From Pseudomonas syringae CC1557 (lineage in GTDB: Bacteria > Pseudomonadota > Gammaproteobacteria > Pseudomonadales > Pseudomonadaceae), in NCBI RefSeq assembly GCF_000452705.1, contig NZ_CP007014.1:1984001-2048000 (forward strand): 64,000 bases of DNA, in the 5' to 3' direction. This document shows positions 1 through 12,235 of the stretch, one piece after another. The notes beneath the pieces are model-generated. The model was given only the letters and a program-made list of their open reading frames with translations. It did not search any database and was not told the origin of the DNA. The position numbers and the translations under genes are program-made. Each line of letters begins with the position of its first letter. The first letter of the stretch is position 1.

Positions 1-13
1 TTTGCGCTAACGC

Positions 14-1303
14 CTACTTGCGATCTTGCAGGGGGACGATGTCGCGCTTTACGTCGCCGGTGTAAAGCTGGCGAGGGCGACCGATCTTGTAAGGGCTGGA
101 GAGCATTTCCTTCCAGTGCGAGATCCAGCCGACAGTCCGCGCCAGGGCGAAGATCACGGTGAACATGCTGGTCGGGATGCCGATGGCCTTGAGGATTATG
201 CCCGAATAGAAGTCGACGTTCGGGTACAGCGAGCGTTCGATGAAGTAAGGGTCGGTCAGGGCGATCTCTTCGAGGCGCATGGCCAGTTCGAGTTGTGGAT
301 CGTTTTTGATGCCCAGTTCCTTCAGAACTTCGTCGCAGGTCTGCTTCATCACGGTGGCGCGTGGGTCGCGGTTCTTGTAGACGCGATGCCCGAAGCCCAT
401 GAGCTTGAACGGATCGTTCTTGTCCTTGGCCTTGGCGATGAAGGTGTCGATGTTCGAAACATCGCCAATCTCGTCGAGCATGGTCAGTACGGCTTCGTTG
501 GCGCCGCCGTGAGCCGGGCCCCAGAGCGCTGCGATACCGGCAGCGATACAGGCGAACGGGTTGGCACCCGAAGAGCCTGCCATGCGCACGGTGGACGTCG
601 AGGCGTTCTGCTCGTGGTCGGCGTGGAGGATGAAGATCTTGTCCATCGCCTTGGCCAGCACCGGGCTGATCGGTTTGATCTCGCACGGTGTGTTGAACAT
701 CATGTGCAGGAAGTTTTCTGCGTAGCTGAGGTCGTTGCGCGGGTACATCATGGGTTGACCCATGGAGTACTTGTAGACCATCGCTGCCAGGGTCGGCATC
801 TTGGCGACCAGGCGCACGGCAGAAATCTCGCGGTGCTGCGGGTTGTTGATGTCCAGCGAGTCGTGATAGAACGCCGACAGGGCGCCGACTACGCCGCACA
901 TGACGGCCATCGGGTGGGCATCACGGCGGAAACCGTTGAAAAAGGTCTTGAGCTGTTCGTGAACCATCGTGTGGTTTTTGACCACGGCAACGAACTGGGC
1001 TTTCTGCTCGGCGGTTGGCAATTCGCCATTGAGCAGCAGGTAGCAGGTTTCCAGATAATCGGACTGCTCGGCCAGTTGTTCGATCGGGTAGCCGCGGTGA
1101 AGCAGAATTCCGTTATCACCATCGATGTAGGTGATCTTCGACTCGCAAGATGCCGTGGACATGAAGCCAGGGTCAAATGTGAAGCGGCCGGTGGCGGTGA
1201 GACCGCGTACGTCGATCACGTCCGGACCCACTGTACCCGTCAGAATTGGCAGCTCGACGGGGGCAGCACCCTCGATGATCAACTGCGCTTTTTTCTCAGC
1301 CAT
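14..1303 (-). CDS. gltA: Citrate synthase (type II)
   Basis: Condenses acetyl-CoA with oxaloacetate to citrate, the entry step of the TCA cycle, in the cytoplasm. The 429-residue product has the usual length of the hexameric Gram-negative enzyme. The catalytic triad known from E. coli is visible: His265 in GPAHGG, His306 in FGHRVYK and Asp364 in PNVDFYSG. The start is fixed by an AGGAGG ribosome-binding site four bases before the ATG (1308-1313). It is transcribed away from the sdh operon, with which it shares a 364-bp divergent control region; a matching promoter sits about 60 bp upstream. Nothing is odd about the gene. Confidence 0.98.
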   Translation of the reverse strand: MAEKKAQLIIEGAAPVELPILTGTVGPDVIDVRGLTATGRFTFDPGFMSTASCESKITYIDGDNGILLHRGYPIEQLAEQSDYLETCYLLLNGELPTAEQKAQFVAVVKNHTMVHEQLKTFFNGFRRDAHPMAVMCGVVGALSAFYHDSLDINNPQHREISAVRLVAKMPTLAAMVYKYSMGQPMMYPRNDLSYAENFLHMMFNTPCEIKPISPVLAKAMDKIFILHADHEQNASTSTVRMAGSSGANPFACIAAGIAALWGPAHGGANEAVLTMLDEIGDVSNIDTFIAKAKDKNDPFKLMGFGHRVYKNRDPRATVMKQTCDEVLKELGIKNDPQLELAMRLEEIALTDPYFIERSLYPNVDFYSGIILKAIGIPTSMFTVIFALARTVGWISHWKEMLSSPYKIGRPRQLYTGDVKRDIVPLQDRK

Positions 1304-1361
1304 GTGGCCTCCTATTTATGCTTCAAATCATCAGACAGGCCCCCCACGCAGGGCCCGCATC

Positions 1362-1389
1362 ACTATAGTGAGATAAATTCTAAAGTCAA
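1362..1389 (-). promoter_or_regulatory. Probable sigma70 promoter of gltA
   Basis: On the minus strand TTGACT (1384-1389) and TATAGT (1362-1367) are separated by 16 bases, close to the sigma70 consensus. The start point would lie near 1355, giving a leader of about 50 bases before gltA. Seen by eye only; no mapping data. Confidence 0.65.
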
Positions 1390-1504
1390 TTTGCCTAAAG
1401 TCGTGCTCCGCAAGGCGTTGACGATGCGTTTTTCGATGTCGTTTCCTGCCGTTTACGCCTTTTATCCCGGCAGCGCAATGCGCCATTGGCGGTAAGTCTG
1501 CGCG

Positions 1505-1533
1505 TTGTCATTAGCGCCCTAACTGTCTATACT
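1505..1533 (+). promoter_or_regulatory. Probable sigma70 promoter of sdhCDAB
   Basis: TTGTCA (1505-1510) and TATACT (1528-1533) are separated by an ideal 17 bases. The start would be near 1540, which gives the sdh mRNA a leader of about 115-130 bases before sdhC. This leader could host small-RNA control, as is known for sdh in other pseudomonads (PrrF), but I did not see a specific pairing site. Confidence 0.65.
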
Positions 1534-1667
1534 CGGTGCCCGACCGCCAGAGGCTTTTTGGCCTGTTTCAAGGGGGTCGTCACTTCCTGGGTGGTGGGTA
1601 CCTGACCAGTGCACTTCCCAACAACTTGCCCTGATTGTTAGGGGCTCTTCAAGTGTGAAAAAAAGCC

Positions 1668-2042
1668 GTGAATAGCCAACGACCTGTAAATCTAGACCTA
1701 AGGACCATCAAGCTCCCAGTCACCGCTTACACGTCCATCCTTCACCGCGTCTCCGGTGTCATCCTCTTTGTCGGTATTGCAATCATGCTGTATGCAATGG
1801 ACAAGTCGCTGGCGTCCGAAGAAGGGTTCGGCGAAGTGAAGGCGTATCTGACCAGTCCGCTGGCCAAGCTGATCGTCTGGGGGCTTCTGTCTGCCTTGCT
1901 GTACCACCTGGTGGCCGGTATCCGTCACCTGATCATGGACACCGGGGTAGGCGAGACGCTCGAAGGCGGCAAGCTGGGCTCCAAAATCGTTATCGCGGTT
2001 TCCGTGGTACTGATTCTTCTGGCAGGAGTATGGATATGGTAA
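1668..2042 (+). CDS. sdhC: Succinate dehydrogenase, cytochrome b556 subunit
   Basis: Membrane anchor of complex II; with SdhD it binds haem b and ubiquinone. The 124-residue product has three membrane segments, the quinone-site HRVSG motif near residue 26 and the haem-ligand histidine in LLYHLVAGIRH (His80, E. coli His84). The GTG at 1668 is the first usable start in this frame because a TGA lies at 1656-1658. However, there is no good ribosome-binding site in front of it; the TAGGGG element at 1639-1644 is spaced for the GTG at 1655, in another frame. Relatives, as I recall them, begin MKKAVNSQRP, which would need one A fewer in the A7 run at 1658-1664 (see findings). First gene of sdhCDAB. 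Confidence 0.92.
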   Translation: MNSQRPVNLDLRTIKLPVTAYTSILHRVSGVILFVGIAIMLYAMDKSLASEEGFGEVKAYLTSPLAKLIVWGLLSALLYHLVAGIRHLIMDTGVGETLEGGKLGSKIVIAVSVVLILLAGVWIW

Positions 2043-2404
2043 CCAACGTCACGAACCTGTCGCGTTCGGGTCTCTACGACTGGATGGCGCAACGCGTCTC
2101 CGCAGTCGTGCTCGCGGCTTATTTCATATTCCTGATCGGATACGTGGTCTTTCATCCGGGTCTGAGTTACGCCCAATGGCATGATCTGTTCGCACACAAC
2201 GGAATGCGTATCTTCAGTCTGCTGGCGCTTGTTGCCCTTGGCGCTCACGCCTGGGTCGGCATGTGGACCATCGCGACCGACTACCTGACGCCGATGGCGC
2301 TTGGCAAGTCCGCCACTGCGGTACGTTTCCTGTTCCAGGCGGTATGCGGCGTTCTGATGTTCGCCTACTTCGTCTGGGGCGTGCAGATTCTTTGGGGTAT
2401 CTGA
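2036..2404 (+). CDS. sdhD: Succinate dehydrogenase, hydrophobic anchor subunit
   Basis: Second membrane anchor of complex II. The product is 122 residues with three membrane segments and the family motif HAWVGMWTIATDYL; His71 is the expected haem ligand and Tyr83 the quinone-site tyrosine. I choose the ATG at 2036 over the in-frame ATG at 2030 because the GGCAGGAG site (2021-2028) is seven bases from the former and only one from the latter. The start overlaps the last seven bases of sdhC, which suggests translational coupling. Confidence 0.93.
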   Translation: MVTNVTNLSRSGLYDWMAQRVSAVVLAAYFIFLIGYVVFHPGLSYAQWHDLFAHNGMRIFSLLALVALGAHAWVGMWTIATDYLTPMALGKSATAVRFLFQAVCGVLMFAYFVWGVQILWGI

Positions 2405-2407
2405 TCC

Positions 2408-4180
2408 ATGGCTAATATTAATGCGCTTTCTTTCGACGCCATCATCATTGGTGGCGGCGGTGCCGGCATGCGCGCTGCGCTGCAGCTGGCTCAAGGTGGT
2501 CACAAGACTGCCGTGGTCACCAAGGTCTTCCCGACCCGTTCGCACACCGTATCTGCCCAGGGTGGCATCACCTGCGCAATCGCCTCGGCCGATCCGAACG
2601 ATGACTGGCGCTGGCACATGTACGATACCGTCAAGGGTTCCGATTACATCGGTGACCAGGACGCTATCGAGTACATGTGTTCAGTAGGCCCGGAAGCGGT
2701 CTTCGAGCTCGAGCACATGGGCCTGCCGTTTTCCCGTACCGAGCAGGGCCGCATCTATCAGCGTCCGTTCGGTGGTCAGTCCAAGGACTTCGGTAAAGGC
2801 GGTCAGGCTGCACGTACGTGCGCTGCTGCCGACCGTACCGGCCACGCGCTGCTGCACACCCTGTATCAGGCCAACCTCAAGGCTGGCACCGTATTCCTCA
2901 ACGAATACTACGCAGTGGACCTGGTGAAGAATCAGGATGGCGCCTTTGTCGGCATCATTGCCATCTGCATTGAAACAGGCGAAACCTCCTACATCCGCGC
3001 CAACGCTACCGTGCTGGCAACCGGCGGTGCAGGTCGCATCTATTCGTCGACCACCAATGCCCTGATCAACACCGGTGACGGTATCGGCATGGCGCTGCGC
3101 GCCGGTGTGCCGGTGCAGGACATCGAGATGTGGCAGTTCCACCCGACCGGCATCGCCGGCGCAGGTGTACTGGTCACCGAAGGCTGCCGCGGTGAAGGCG
3201 GTTACCTGATCAACAAGCACGGCGAGCGTTTCATGGAGCGTTATGCTCCGAACGCCAAGGACCTTGCCGGTCGTGACGTTGTTGCGCGTTCCATGGTCAA
3301 GGAAATCATTGCCGGTAACGGCTGTGGTCCGGATGGCGATCACGTAATGCTCAAGCTCGATCACCTGGGTGAAGAAGTGTTGCACAGCCGCCTGCCAGGC
3401 ATCATGGAGCTTTCCAAGACATTCGCCCACGTCGACCCTGCAACCGCGCCGATTCCGGTTGTTCCTACCTGCCATTACATGATGGGTGGCGTTGCTACCA
3501 ACATTCATGGTCAGGCGATCACTCAGGATGCGGCTGGCGTTGACCAGATCATCCCGGGTCTGTTCGCGGTAGGTGAAGTGGCGTGCGTATCGGTTCACGG
3601 TGCCAACCGTCTGGGCGGCAACTCGCTGCTCGATCTGGTGGTATTCGGTCGTGCTGCAGGCATCCACCTGGAGCAGGCGCTGCGTGAAGGCGTCGATTAT
3701 GCCCGCGCTTCCGAATCCGACATCGATGCTGCTCTCGCACGCCTTGCCGGCCTGAACGAGCGTACTACCGGTGAAGACGTTGCTTCGCTGCGTAAAGAGC
3801 TGCAAAGCTGCATGCAGAACTACTTCGGTGTGTTCCGCACTGGCGAATACATGCAGAAGGGTATTGCCCAGTTGGCTGACCTGCGTGGTCGTATCGCCAA
3901 CGTCAAGATCAACGACAAGAGCCAGGCATTCAACACTGCCCGTATCGAAGCGCTTGAATTGCAAAACCTGCTGGAAGTTGCCGAAGCCACGGCGATTGCA
4001 GCAGAACATCGTAAAGAGTCCCGCGGCGCTCATGCCCGTGAAGACTTTGAAGATCGCGATGACGAGAACTGGTTGTGCCACACCCTGTATTTCCCGGCTG
4101 ACAAGCGTGTGACCAAGCGTGCCGTGAACTTCTCGCCGAAAACCGTCCCGACTTTTGAACCTAAAATCCGGACTTATTAA
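2408..4180 (+). CDS. sdhA: Succinate dehydrogenase flavoprotein subunit
   Basis: Catalytic subunit of complex II; oxidises succinate to fumarate with covalently bound FAD. It has 590 residues, the usual length. The N-terminal dinucleotide fold GGGGAG is at 15-20, and His46 in [11 protein letters not shown] is the residue that carries the flavin. The substrate-site stretch [10 protein letters not shown] lies near residue 397, and the C-terminal domain contains the conserved acidic [12 protein letters not shown] block. It starts three bases after sdhD. Confidence 0.98.
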   Translation: MANINALSFDAIIIGGGGAGMRAALQLAQGGHKTAVVTKVFPTRSHTVSAQGGITCAIASADPNDDWRWHMYDTVKGSDYIGDQDAIEYMCSVGPEAVFELEHMGLPFSRTEQGRIYQRPFGGQSKDFGKGGQAARTCAAADRTGHALLHTLYQANLKAGTVFLNEYYAVDLVKNQDGAFVGIIAICIETGETSYIRANATVLATGGAGRIYSSTTNALINTGDGIGMALRAGVPVQDIEMWQFHPTGIAGAGVLVTEGCRGEGGYLINKHGERFMERYAPNAKDLAGRDVVARSMVKEIIAGNGCGPDGDHVMLKLDHLGEEVLHSRLPGIMELSKTFAHVDPATAPIPVVPTCHYMMGGVATNIHGQAITQDAAGVDQIIPGLFAVGEVACVSVHGANRLGGNSLLDLVVFGRAAGIHLEQALREGVDYARASESDIDAALARLAGLNERTTGEDVASLRKELQSCMQNYFGVFRTGEYMQKGIAQLADLRGRIANVKINDKSQAFNTARIEALELQNLLEVAEATAIAAEHRKESRGAHAREDFEDRDDENWLCHTLYFPADKRVTKRAVNFSPKTVPTFEPKIRTY

Positions 4181-4192
4181 GGGGTGACCGAT

Positions 4193-4897
4193 ATGTTGCA
4201 AGTCAGTGTTTATCGTTACAACCCTGATCAGGACGCTGCGCCGTTCATGCAGGAGTTTCAGGTCGATACCGGTGGCAAGGACCTGATGGTGCTGGACGTG
4301 CTGGCCCTGGTCAAAGAGCAGGATGAAGGCTTTTCGTACCGTCGCTCGTGCCGTGAAGGCGTGTGCGGTTCCGACGGCATGAACATCAACGGCAAGAACG
4401 GCCTGGCCTGCATCACGCCGCTGTCTGCCGTGGTTGCCAAGGGCAAGCTGATCGTACGTCCGCTGCCCGGCCTGCCAGTCATTCGTGACCTGGTCGTCGA
4501 TATGAGCATCTTCTACAAGCAGTACGAGAAGGTGAAGCCGTTCCTGCAGAATGACACGCCGGCTCCGGCCATCGAACGTCTGCAAACTCCGGAAGAACGC
4601 GAAAAGCTCGATGGTCTGTACGAGTGCATCCTGTGCGCTTGCTGCTCGACTTCCTGCCCGTCCTTCTGGTGGAACCCGGACAAGTTCCTCGGCCCGGCAG
4701 CTCTGTTGCAAGCCTATCGCTTCCTGGCTGACAGCCGTGACACTCGCACCAGCGAACGTCTCGCTTCGCTCGATGATCCGTTCAGCGTGTTTCGCTGCCG
4801 CGGCATCATGAACTGCGTCAACGTTTGCCCGAAAGGCCTTAACCCAACCAAGGCTATCGGTCACGTCCGCAACATGTTGTTGCAAAACGGCGTCTGA
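4193..4897 (+). CDS. sdhB: Succinate dehydrogenase iron-sulfur subunit
   Basis: Passes electrons from the SdhA flavin to the quinone site. Three cluster motifs are visible: CREGVCGSDG plus a later Cys for [2Fe-2S], CILCACCSTSCP for [4Fe-4S], and CRGIMNCVNVCP for [3Fe-4S]. A GTG at 4184 would add three residues, but the AAGGGG site (4179-4184) would then touch the start codon. The ATG at 4193 has normal spacing and gives the common N-terminus MLQVSVYRYNP (234 residues). Last gene of sdhCDAB. Confidence 0.96.
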   Translation: MLQVSVYRYNPDQDAAPFMQEFQVDTGGKDLMVLDVLALVKEQDEGFSYRRSCREGVCGSDGMNINGKNGLACITPLSAVVAKGKLIVRPLPGLPVIRDLVVDMSIFYKQYEKVKPFLQNDTPAPAIERLQTPEEREKLDGLYECILCACCSTSCPSFWWNPDKFLGPAALLQAYRFLADSRDTRTSERLASLDDPFSVFRCRGIMNCVNVCPKGLNPTKAIGHVRNMLLQNGV

Positions 4898-4935
4898 TTT
4901 ATCGCTTTATCTGTTACACCGTTGCACTGATATGG

Positions 4936-4970
4936 CTGCGGCGCAGGCTTCAACCGGCGCCGTAGTTTTA
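4936..4970 (+). terminator. Probable intrinsic terminator between sdhB and sucA
   Basis: A nine-base-pair stem (4936-4944 with 4957-4965, one G-U pair) is followed by TTTTA. It lies 38 bases after sdhB, so it could end or attenuate the sdh transcript before sucA. The T-run is short, so read-through is likely. Confidence 0.5.
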
Positions 4971-5155
4971 ACCTGAGCAGTAGCTTGAAAGCTGCGGCTC
5001 TTATTTTGAAGAAATGAGACCAGCAGGGGCATCCGGGCTGGTACCCGGACTATCTGCGTGATCCCTGGTGACTTGATACAGTCGCTGCACACGACTATTT
5101 CAGGATTGCTCTGGTGTCTTCGCCGGTGGTGTCCCCTTACCGAGGGTGACCAAGC

Positions 5156-7987
5156 ATGCAAGAAAGCGTGATGCAGCGCATGTGGAACAGTGCCCACCTA
5201 TCCGGTGGTAACGCTGCCTATGTGGAAGAGCTCTATGAGCTCTACCTGCACGACCCTAACGCTGTGCCAGAAGAATGGCGCACCTACTTTCAGAAGTTGC
5301 CAGCAGACGGCAGCTCTGCCACTGATGTATCGCACTCGACTATTCGCGATCATTTCGTGTTGCTGGCCAAAAACCAGCGCCGCGCTCAACCGGTGTCCGC
5401 CGGCAGTGTGAGCAGCGAGCACGAGAAGAAGCAGGTTGAAGTGCTGCGACTGATCCAGGCTTATCGGATGCGTGGCCATCAGGCTGCTCAGCTCGATCCG
5501 CTGGGCCTGTGGCAGCGTCCTGCGCCTGCCGATCTGTCGATTAACCATTACGGCTTGACCAATGCCGATCTGGACACGACTTTCCGTGCCGGTGACTTGT
5601 TCATTGGCAAAGAGGAAGCGAGCCTACGCGAAATTCATGAAGCGTTGCAGCAGACATATTGTCGCACCATCGGCTCCGAGTTCACGCACATCGTGGATTC
5701 CGAGCAGCGCAACTGGTTCATGCAGCGTCTTGAAAGTGTTCGCGGCCGTCCGAACTTCTCGGCCGACATCCAGAGCCACTTGCTGGAGCGCGTCACCGCA
5801 GCGGAAGGTCTTGAGAAATACCTGGGCACCAAATACCCGGGCACCAAGCGTTTCGGTCTGGAAGGCGGCGAAAGCCTGATCCCGATGCTCGACGAGCTGA
5901 TTCAGCGTTCCGGGTCCTACGGCACCAAGGAAGTTGTGATCGGGATGGCCCACCGTGGCCGTCTGAACGTGCTGGTCAACACCTTCGGCAAGAACCCGCG
6001 CGACCTGTTCGACGAGTTCGAAGGCAAGAAGAAAGTGGAGCTGGGTTCGGGTGACGTCAAATACCACCAGGGTTTCTCTTCCAACGTCATGACCGCAGGC
6101 GGTGAAGTTCACCTGGCCATGGCCTTCAACCCGTCTCACCTGGAGATCGTTTCTCCGGTGGTCGAAGGTTCGGTTCGTGCACGTCAGGATCGTCGCAACG
6201 ATCCGAACGGCGACAAGGTTCTGCCGATTTCCCTCCACGGCGACGCGGCCTTTGCCGGTCAGGGCGTGGTCATGGAAACCTTCCAGATGTCGCAGACTCG
6301 CGGCTTCAAGACGGGCGGCACGATCCACATCGTTATCAACAATCAGGTGGGTTTCACCATCAGCAACCCGCTGGACTCGCGTTCCACCGAGTACGCCACC
6401 GACGTTGCCAAGATGATTCAGGCGCCGATCCTCCATGTGAATGGCGATGATCCGGAAGCCGTGATGTTTGTCACCCAGCTGGCGATCGATTACCGCATGC
6501 AGTTCAAGCGCGACATCGTCATCGATCTGGTCTGCTACCGCCGTCGCGGTCACAACGAAGCTGACGAGCCTAGCGGCACTCAGCCTTTGATGTACCAGCA
6601 GATCACCAAACAGCGCACCACGCGTGAGCTGTATGCCGAGCATCTGATCAAGACCGGCGTTCTCGACGAGGCCCGCGTTCAGGCCAAGGTCGATGACTAC
6701 CGCAGCGCGCTGGACAACGGTCTGCACGTCGTCAAAAGCCTGGTCAAGGAGCCGAACAAGGAATTGTTCGTCGACTGGCGCCCTTATCTGGGCCATGCCT
6801 GGACTGCGCGTCATGACACCCGCTTCGATCTGAAGACCTTGCAGGAACTGTCGGCCAAGCTGATGGAGCTGCCGGAAGGCTTCGTCGTGCAGCGTCAGGT
6901 GCAGAAGATCTACGAAGACCGTCAGAAGATGCAGGCCGGTGGCTTGCCGATCAACTGGGGTTACGCCGAAACCATGGCTTACGCCACGCTGGCGTTCGAA
7001 GGTCATCCGATCCGCATGACAGGTCAGGACATCGGTCGCGGTACGTTCTCGCACCGTCATGCTGTTCTGCACAACCAGAAAGACGCCGGGACTTACATTC
7101 CGTTGCAGAATCTGTATTCCGGTCAGCCGCGTTTCGACCTGTACGACTCGTTCCTGTCGGAAGAGGCCGTGCTGGCGTTCGAGTACGGTTATTCGACTAC
7201 CCAGCCTGATGCGCTGGTTATCTGGGAAGCCCAGTTCGGCGATTTTGCCAACGGTGCCCAGGTGGTTGTCGACCAGTTCATCACCAGCGGCGAACACAAG
7301 TGGGGCCGTCTGTGCGGTCTGACCATGCTCTTGCCTCACGGCTACGAAGGGCAGGGGCCGGAGCATTCCTCGGCACGTCTGGAGCGTTATCTGCAATTGT
7401 GCGCAGAGCACAACATTCAGGTGTGCGTACCGACGACGCCGGCGCAGATCTACCACCTGTTGCGTCGTCAGGTCATCCGTCCGTTGCGCAAACCGCTGAT
7501 CGTGCTGACACCGAAGTCGCTGCTGCGTCACAAGCTGGCCGTTTCGACCCTTGAAGACTTGGCCGAAGGTTCGTTCCAGACCGTTATTCCGGAAATCGAT
7601 ACGCTTGATCCGGCCAAGGTCACACGTCTGGTGCTGTGCAGCGGCAAGGTTTACTACGACCTGCTGGAAAAACGTCGTGCCGAAGGCCGTGAAGACATCG
7701 CTATCGTGCGCCTCGAGCAGTTGTACCCGTTCCCTGAAGATGACTTGATGGAAACCATCGCGCCTTACACCAACCTGCAACATGTGGTCTGGTGTCAGGA
7801 AGAGCCGATGAACCAGGGCGCCTGGTACAGCAGCCAGCACCATCTGCGTCGCAGCATGGGCAATCACAAACGCGAACTCGTTCTCGAGTATGCCGGTCGT
7901 GATGCCTCCGCTGCGCCAGCCTGTGGCTACGCTTCGATGCACGCCGAGCAGCAGGAAAAACTCCTGCGCGATGCCTTCACTGTTTAA
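5156..7987 (+). CDS. sucA: 2-oxoglutarate dehydrogenase E1 component
   Basis: Thiamine-diphosphate enzyme that decarboxylates 2-oxoglutarate and transfers the succinyl group to the lipoyl arm of SucB. The 943-residue length is typical. The N-terminal helix [19 protein letters not shown] that helps bind the other subunits is present, as are the active-site stretch [11 protein letters not shown] and the diphosphate-binding [11 protein letters not shown]. The C-terminal transketolase-like part contains [25 protein letters not shown] ribosome site precedes the ATG. The 258-bp gap to sdhB leaves room for its own promoter, although I could not name one. Confidence 0.98.
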   Translation: MQESVMQRMWNSAHLSGGNAAYVEELYELYLHDPNAVPEEWRTYFQKLPADGSSATDVSHSTIRDHFVLLAKNQRRAQPVSAGSVSSEHEKKQVEVLRLIQAYRMRGHQAAQLDPLGLWQRPAPADLSINHYGLTNADLDTTFRAGDLFIGKEEASLREIHEALQQTYCRTIGSEFTHIVDSEQRNWFMQRLESVRGRPNFSADIQSHLLERVTAAEGLEKYLGTKYPGTKRFGLEGGESLIPMLDELIQRSGSYGTKEVVIGMAHRGRLNVLVNTFGKNPRDLFDEFEGKKKVELGSGDVKYHQGFSSNVMTAGGEVHLAMAFNPSHLEIVSPVVEGSVRARQDRRNDPNGDKVLPISLHGDAAFAGQGVVMETFQMSQTRGFKTGGTIHIVINNQVGFTISNPLDSRSTEYATDVAKMIQAPILHVNGDDPEAVMFVTQLAIDYRMQFKRDIVIDLVCYRRRGHNEADEPSGTQPLMYQQITKQRTTRELYAEHLIKTGVLDEARVQAKVDDYRSALDNGLHVVKSLVKEPNKELFVDWRPYLGHAWTARHDTRFDLKTLQELSAKLMELPEGFVVQRQVQKIYEDRQKMQAGGLPINWGYAETMAYATLAFEGHPIRMTGQDIGRGTFSHRHAVLHNQKDAGTYIPLQNLYSGQPRFDLYDSFLSEEAVLAFEYGYSTTQPDALVIWEAQFGDFANGAQVVVDQFITSGEHKWGRLCGLTMLLPHGYEGQGPEHSSARLERYLQLCAEHNIQVCVPTTPAQIYHLLRRQVIRPLRKPLIVLTPKSLLRHKLAVSTLEDLAEGSFQTVIPEIDTLDPAKVTRLVLCSGKVYYDLLEKRRAEGREDIAIVRLEQLYPFPEDDLMETIAPYTNLQHVVWCQEEPMNQGAWYSSQHHLRRSMGNHKRELVLEYAGRDASAAPACGYASMHAEQQEKLLRDAFTV

Positions 7988-8028
7988 CGCCTTCGAGCAT
8001 TAGAAACCGAATTAAGGAATTACAGATA

Positions 8029-9252
8029 ATGGCTATCGAGATCAAAGCCCCCTCTTTCCCGGAATCCGTTGCCGACGGCACCATTTCCAAGTGGTACAAA
8101 AAAGAGGGCGATGCGGTAAAGCGCGACGAGATGCTGGTCGATATCGAGACTGACAAGGTTGTCCTCGAAGTGCTGGCCGAAGCTGACGGCGTGATGGGTG
8201 CGATCACCAAGGAAGAGGGTGCCATCGTACTGTCCAACGAAGTGCTTGGGACATTGAATGACGGTGCTACAGCATCGGCTGCTTCGGCACCTGCTGCTGC
8301 GCCTGCTTCGGCACCAGCCGCTGCACCGGCTGCGGCTGCTGGCGAAGAAGACCCGATTGCTGCGCCTGCTGCGCGTCAACTGGCTCAAGAAAACGGCATC
8401 AACCTGGCCAGCGTCAAGGGCACCGGTAAAGACGGCCGCATCACCAAGGAAGACATCGTTGCTGCTGTTGAAGCGAAGAAGTCCGCTCCTGCCGCTGCTC
8501 CTGCTGCCAAGCCTGCCGCCGCCGCTGCTCCTGTTGTTGCCGCAGGTGATCGCACCGAGAAGCGCGTTCCGATGACTCGCGTGCGTGCAACCGTTGCCAA
8601 GCGTCTGGTCGAAGCCCAGTCGAACATGGCGATGCTGACCACGTTCAACGAAGTCGACATGACTGAAGTCATGGCGCTGCGTTCGAAGTACAAGGACCTG
8701 TTCGAGAAGTCGCACAACGGCGTTCGCCTTGGCTTCATGTCGTTCTTCGTCAAGGCCGCTACCGAGGCGCTGAAGCGCTTCCCGGCAGTCAACGCTTCGA
8801 TCGACGGCTCCGACATCGTTTACCACGGTTACGCTGACGTTGGCGTAGCGGTTTCCAGCGATCGCGGCTTGGTTGTGCCGGTTCTGCGTAACGCAGAACA
8901 CATGAGCCTGGCCGAAATCGAAGGCGGCATCGCCACCTTCGGCAAGAAAGCCCGTGACGGTAAACTGTCGATCGATGAAATGACCGGTGGTACGTTCACC
9001 ATCACCAATGGTGGTACTTTCGGTTCGATGATGTCGACACCGATCGTCAACCCGCCACAGGCTGCAATTCTGGGCATGCACAACATTCTGCAGCGCCCGA
9101 TGGCAGTCAACGGTCAGGTTGTGATTCGCCCGATGATGTATCTGGCGCTGTCTTACGATCACCGTTTGATCGACGGCAAGGAAGCGGTAACCTTCCTCGT
9201 GACCATCAAGAACCTGCTGGAAGATCCGGCTCGTCTGCTGCTGGATATTTGA
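8029..9252 (+). CDS. sucB: Dihydrolipoyllysine succinyltransferase (E2)
   Basis: Core subunit of the 2-oxoglutarate dehydrogenase complex; its lipoyl arm carries the succinyl group to CoA. Domains in order: lipoyl domain (1-77) with Lys43 in the ETDKVVLEV turn; Ala/Pro-rich linker (about 78-106); E3-binding domain (about 110-145, motif [12 protein letters not shown]); second Ala/Pro linker; and catalytic domain (about 180-407) with His378 and Asp382 in [10 protein letters not shown]. The 407-residue length is normal. It follows sucA by 41 bases and is surely co-transcribed. Confidence 0.98.
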   Translation: MAIEIKAPSFPESVADGTISKWYKKEGDAVKRDEMLVDIETDKVVLEVLAEADGVMGAITKEEGAIVLSNEVLGTLNDGATASAASAPAAAPASAPAAAPAAAAGEEDPIAAPAARQLAQENGINLASVKGTGKDGRITKEDIVAAVEAKKSAPAAAPAAKPAAAAAPVVAAGDRTEKRVPMTRVRATVAKRLVEAQSNMAMLTTFNEVDMTEVMALRSKYKDLFEKSHNGVRLGFMSFFVKAATEALKRFPAVNASIDGSDIVYHGYADVGVAVSSDRGLVVPVLRNAEHMSLAEIEGGIATFGKKARDGKLSIDEMTGGTFTITNGGTFGSMMSTPIVNPPQAAILGMHNILQRPMAVNGQVVIRPMMYLALSYDHRLIDGKEAVTFLVTIKNLLEDPARLLLDI

Positions 9253-9261
9253 TGACGCAGT

Positions 9262-9315
9262 CCCGGGCTGAACGCGACAGGCTGCGCAAGAGCGCAGTCT
9301 GTCGCACCGCCCGGG
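9262..9315 (+). other. Long intercistronic hairpin between sucB and lpd
   Basis: Three nested arms pair in register: CCCGGGC (9262-9268) with GCCCGGG (9309-9315), GCGACAG (9274-9280) with CTGTCGC (9299-9305), and CTGCGC (9282-9287) with GCGCAG (9292-9297). There is no T-run after it, so it is unlikely to be a simple terminator. It may stabilise the upstream sucAB message or serve as a processing site; that is inference. Confidence 0.7.
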
Positions 9316-9361
9316 TCTTGCAGATGACATCTAATGAACAGGTTGCAACGCTCGTCTGTAA

Positions 9362-10861
<1,500 letters not shown>

Positions 10862-11007
10862 GACAACAAGAGAAACCACGGCGCAGTGCCCGTCGTGAGC
10901 CTTGCAAGCAGGGCTTACCGCGGAATCTGCGCCGGACTCGACCTCTCAGGCGGCGCCATGAGTGCCTACGGCACGTGTGGAGTCCACCCGGAGTAGCGGT
11001 CACAGGT

Positions 11008-11034
11008 GGTGCGGCACGCTGACGTGCAGCACCG
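11008..11034 (+). other. Small hairpin between lpd and sucC
   Basis: GGTGC-GCAC pairs with GTGC-GCACC with single mismatches, about 35 bases before the sucC start. There is no T-run. Possible message-processing or stability element only. Confidence 0.35.
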
Positions 11035-11068
11035 AATGCGCAGTACCTAAACGAAGACGGTAATAAGC

Positions 11069-12235
11069 ATGAATCTTCACGAGTATCAGGGTAAGCAGCT
11101 GTTCGCTGAGTACGGCCTGCCAGTATCCAAGGGTTACGCGGTAGACACCCCGGAAGCAGCAGCAGAAGCCTGCGACAAGATCGGCGGGACCGAGTGGGTT
11201 GTCAAAGCCCAGGTTCACGCAGGTGGTCGTGGTAAAGCGGGCGGCGTAAAGCTGGTTCGCAGCAAGGAAGATGCAGCAGCCTTCGCTCAACAGTGGCTGG
11301 GCAAGCGTCTGGTCACTTACCAGACTGACGCCAACGGTCAGCCAGTGACCAAGATCCTGGTCGAGTCCTGCACCGATATCGCCAAAGAGCTGTATCTGGG
11401 CGCTGTGGTCGATCGTTCCAGCCGTCGTATCGTGTTCATGGCTTCCACCGAAGGTGGCGTGGACATCGAGAAGATCGCTCACGACACTCCTGAAAAGATT
11501 CTCAAGGCTACTATCGATCCTCTGGTTGGCGCTCAGCCATTCCAGGGTCGCGATCTGGCTTTCCAGCTGGGCCTGGAAGGCAAGCAGGTCACTCAGTTCG
11601 CCAAGATCTTCACCGGTCTGGCCAAACTGTTCCAGGACCACGATCTGGCCCTGCTCGAAGTGAACCCGCTGGTGATCAAGGCTGATGGCGATCTGCATTG
11701 CCTGGACGCCAAGATCAACATCGACGCCAACGCCATGTACCGTCAGCCAAAGCTGAAGGGTTTCCACGATCCTTCGCAGGACGATCCTCGCGAAGCTCAC
11801 GCTGCCAAGTTCGAACTGAACTATGTCGCGCTGGAAGGCAACATCGGTTGCATGGTCAACGGTGCTGGCCTGGCCATGGGTACCATGGACATCGTCAACC
11901 TGCATGGCGGCAAGCCTGCAAACTTCCTTGACGTTGGCGGCGGTGCCACCAAGGAACGCGTTACCGAAGCGTTCAAGATCATCCTGTCCGACACCAATGT
12001 CGCGGCAGTACTGGTCAACATCTTCGGCGGCATCGTTCGTTGCGACATGATTGCCGAAGGCATCATCGGTGCAGTGAAAGAAGTCGGCGTGAAAATCCCG
12101 GTTGTTGTGCGCCTTGAAGGCAACAACGCTGAACTGGGCGCTAAAGTACTGGCAGAAAGCGGTTTGAACATCATCGCTGCTACCAGCCTGACCGACGCTG
12201 CTCAACAAGTTGTCAAAGCCGCGGAGGGCAAGTAA
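11069..12235 (+). CDS. sucC: Succinyl-CoA synthetase beta subunit
   Basis: Binds nucleotide and, with SucD, converts succinyl-CoA to succinate with substrate-level phosphorylation. The 388-residue product has the N-terminal ATP-grasp fold ([25 protein letters not shown]) and the C-terminal CoA-ligase domain with [11 protein letters not shown] and IFGGIVRCD. It follows lpd by 207 bases and overlaps sucD by one base (TAATG), the typical coupling for two subunits made in equal amounts. Confidence 0.98.
   Translation: MNLHEYQGKQLFAEYGLPVSKGYAVDTPEAAAEACDKIGGTEWVVKAQVHAGGRGKAGGVKLVRSKEDAAAFAQQWLGKRLVTYQTDANGQPVTKILVESCTDIAKELYLGAVVDRSSRRIVFMASTEGGVDIEKIAHDTPEKILKATIDPLVGAQPFQGRDLAFQLGLEGKQVTQFAKIFTGLAKLFQDHDLALLEVNPLVIKADGDLHCLDAKINIDANAMYRQPKLKGFHDPSQDDPREAHAAKFELNYVALEGNIGCMVNGAGLAMGTMDIVNLHGGKPANFLDVGGGATKERVTEAFKIILSDTNVAAVLVNIFGGIVRCDMIAEGIIGAVKEVGVKIPVVVRLEGNNAELGAKVLAESGLNIIAATSLTDAAQQVVKAAEGK

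Noticed and set aside
2681..4885. 734-codon open frame opposite sdhA/sdhB
   Set aside because: Antisense shadow of highly biased GC-rich genes; composition is low in conserved motifs and it spans two real genes.
5624..7942. 772-codon open frame opposite sucA
   Set aside because: Antisense shadow; no recognisable domain and no ribosome site.
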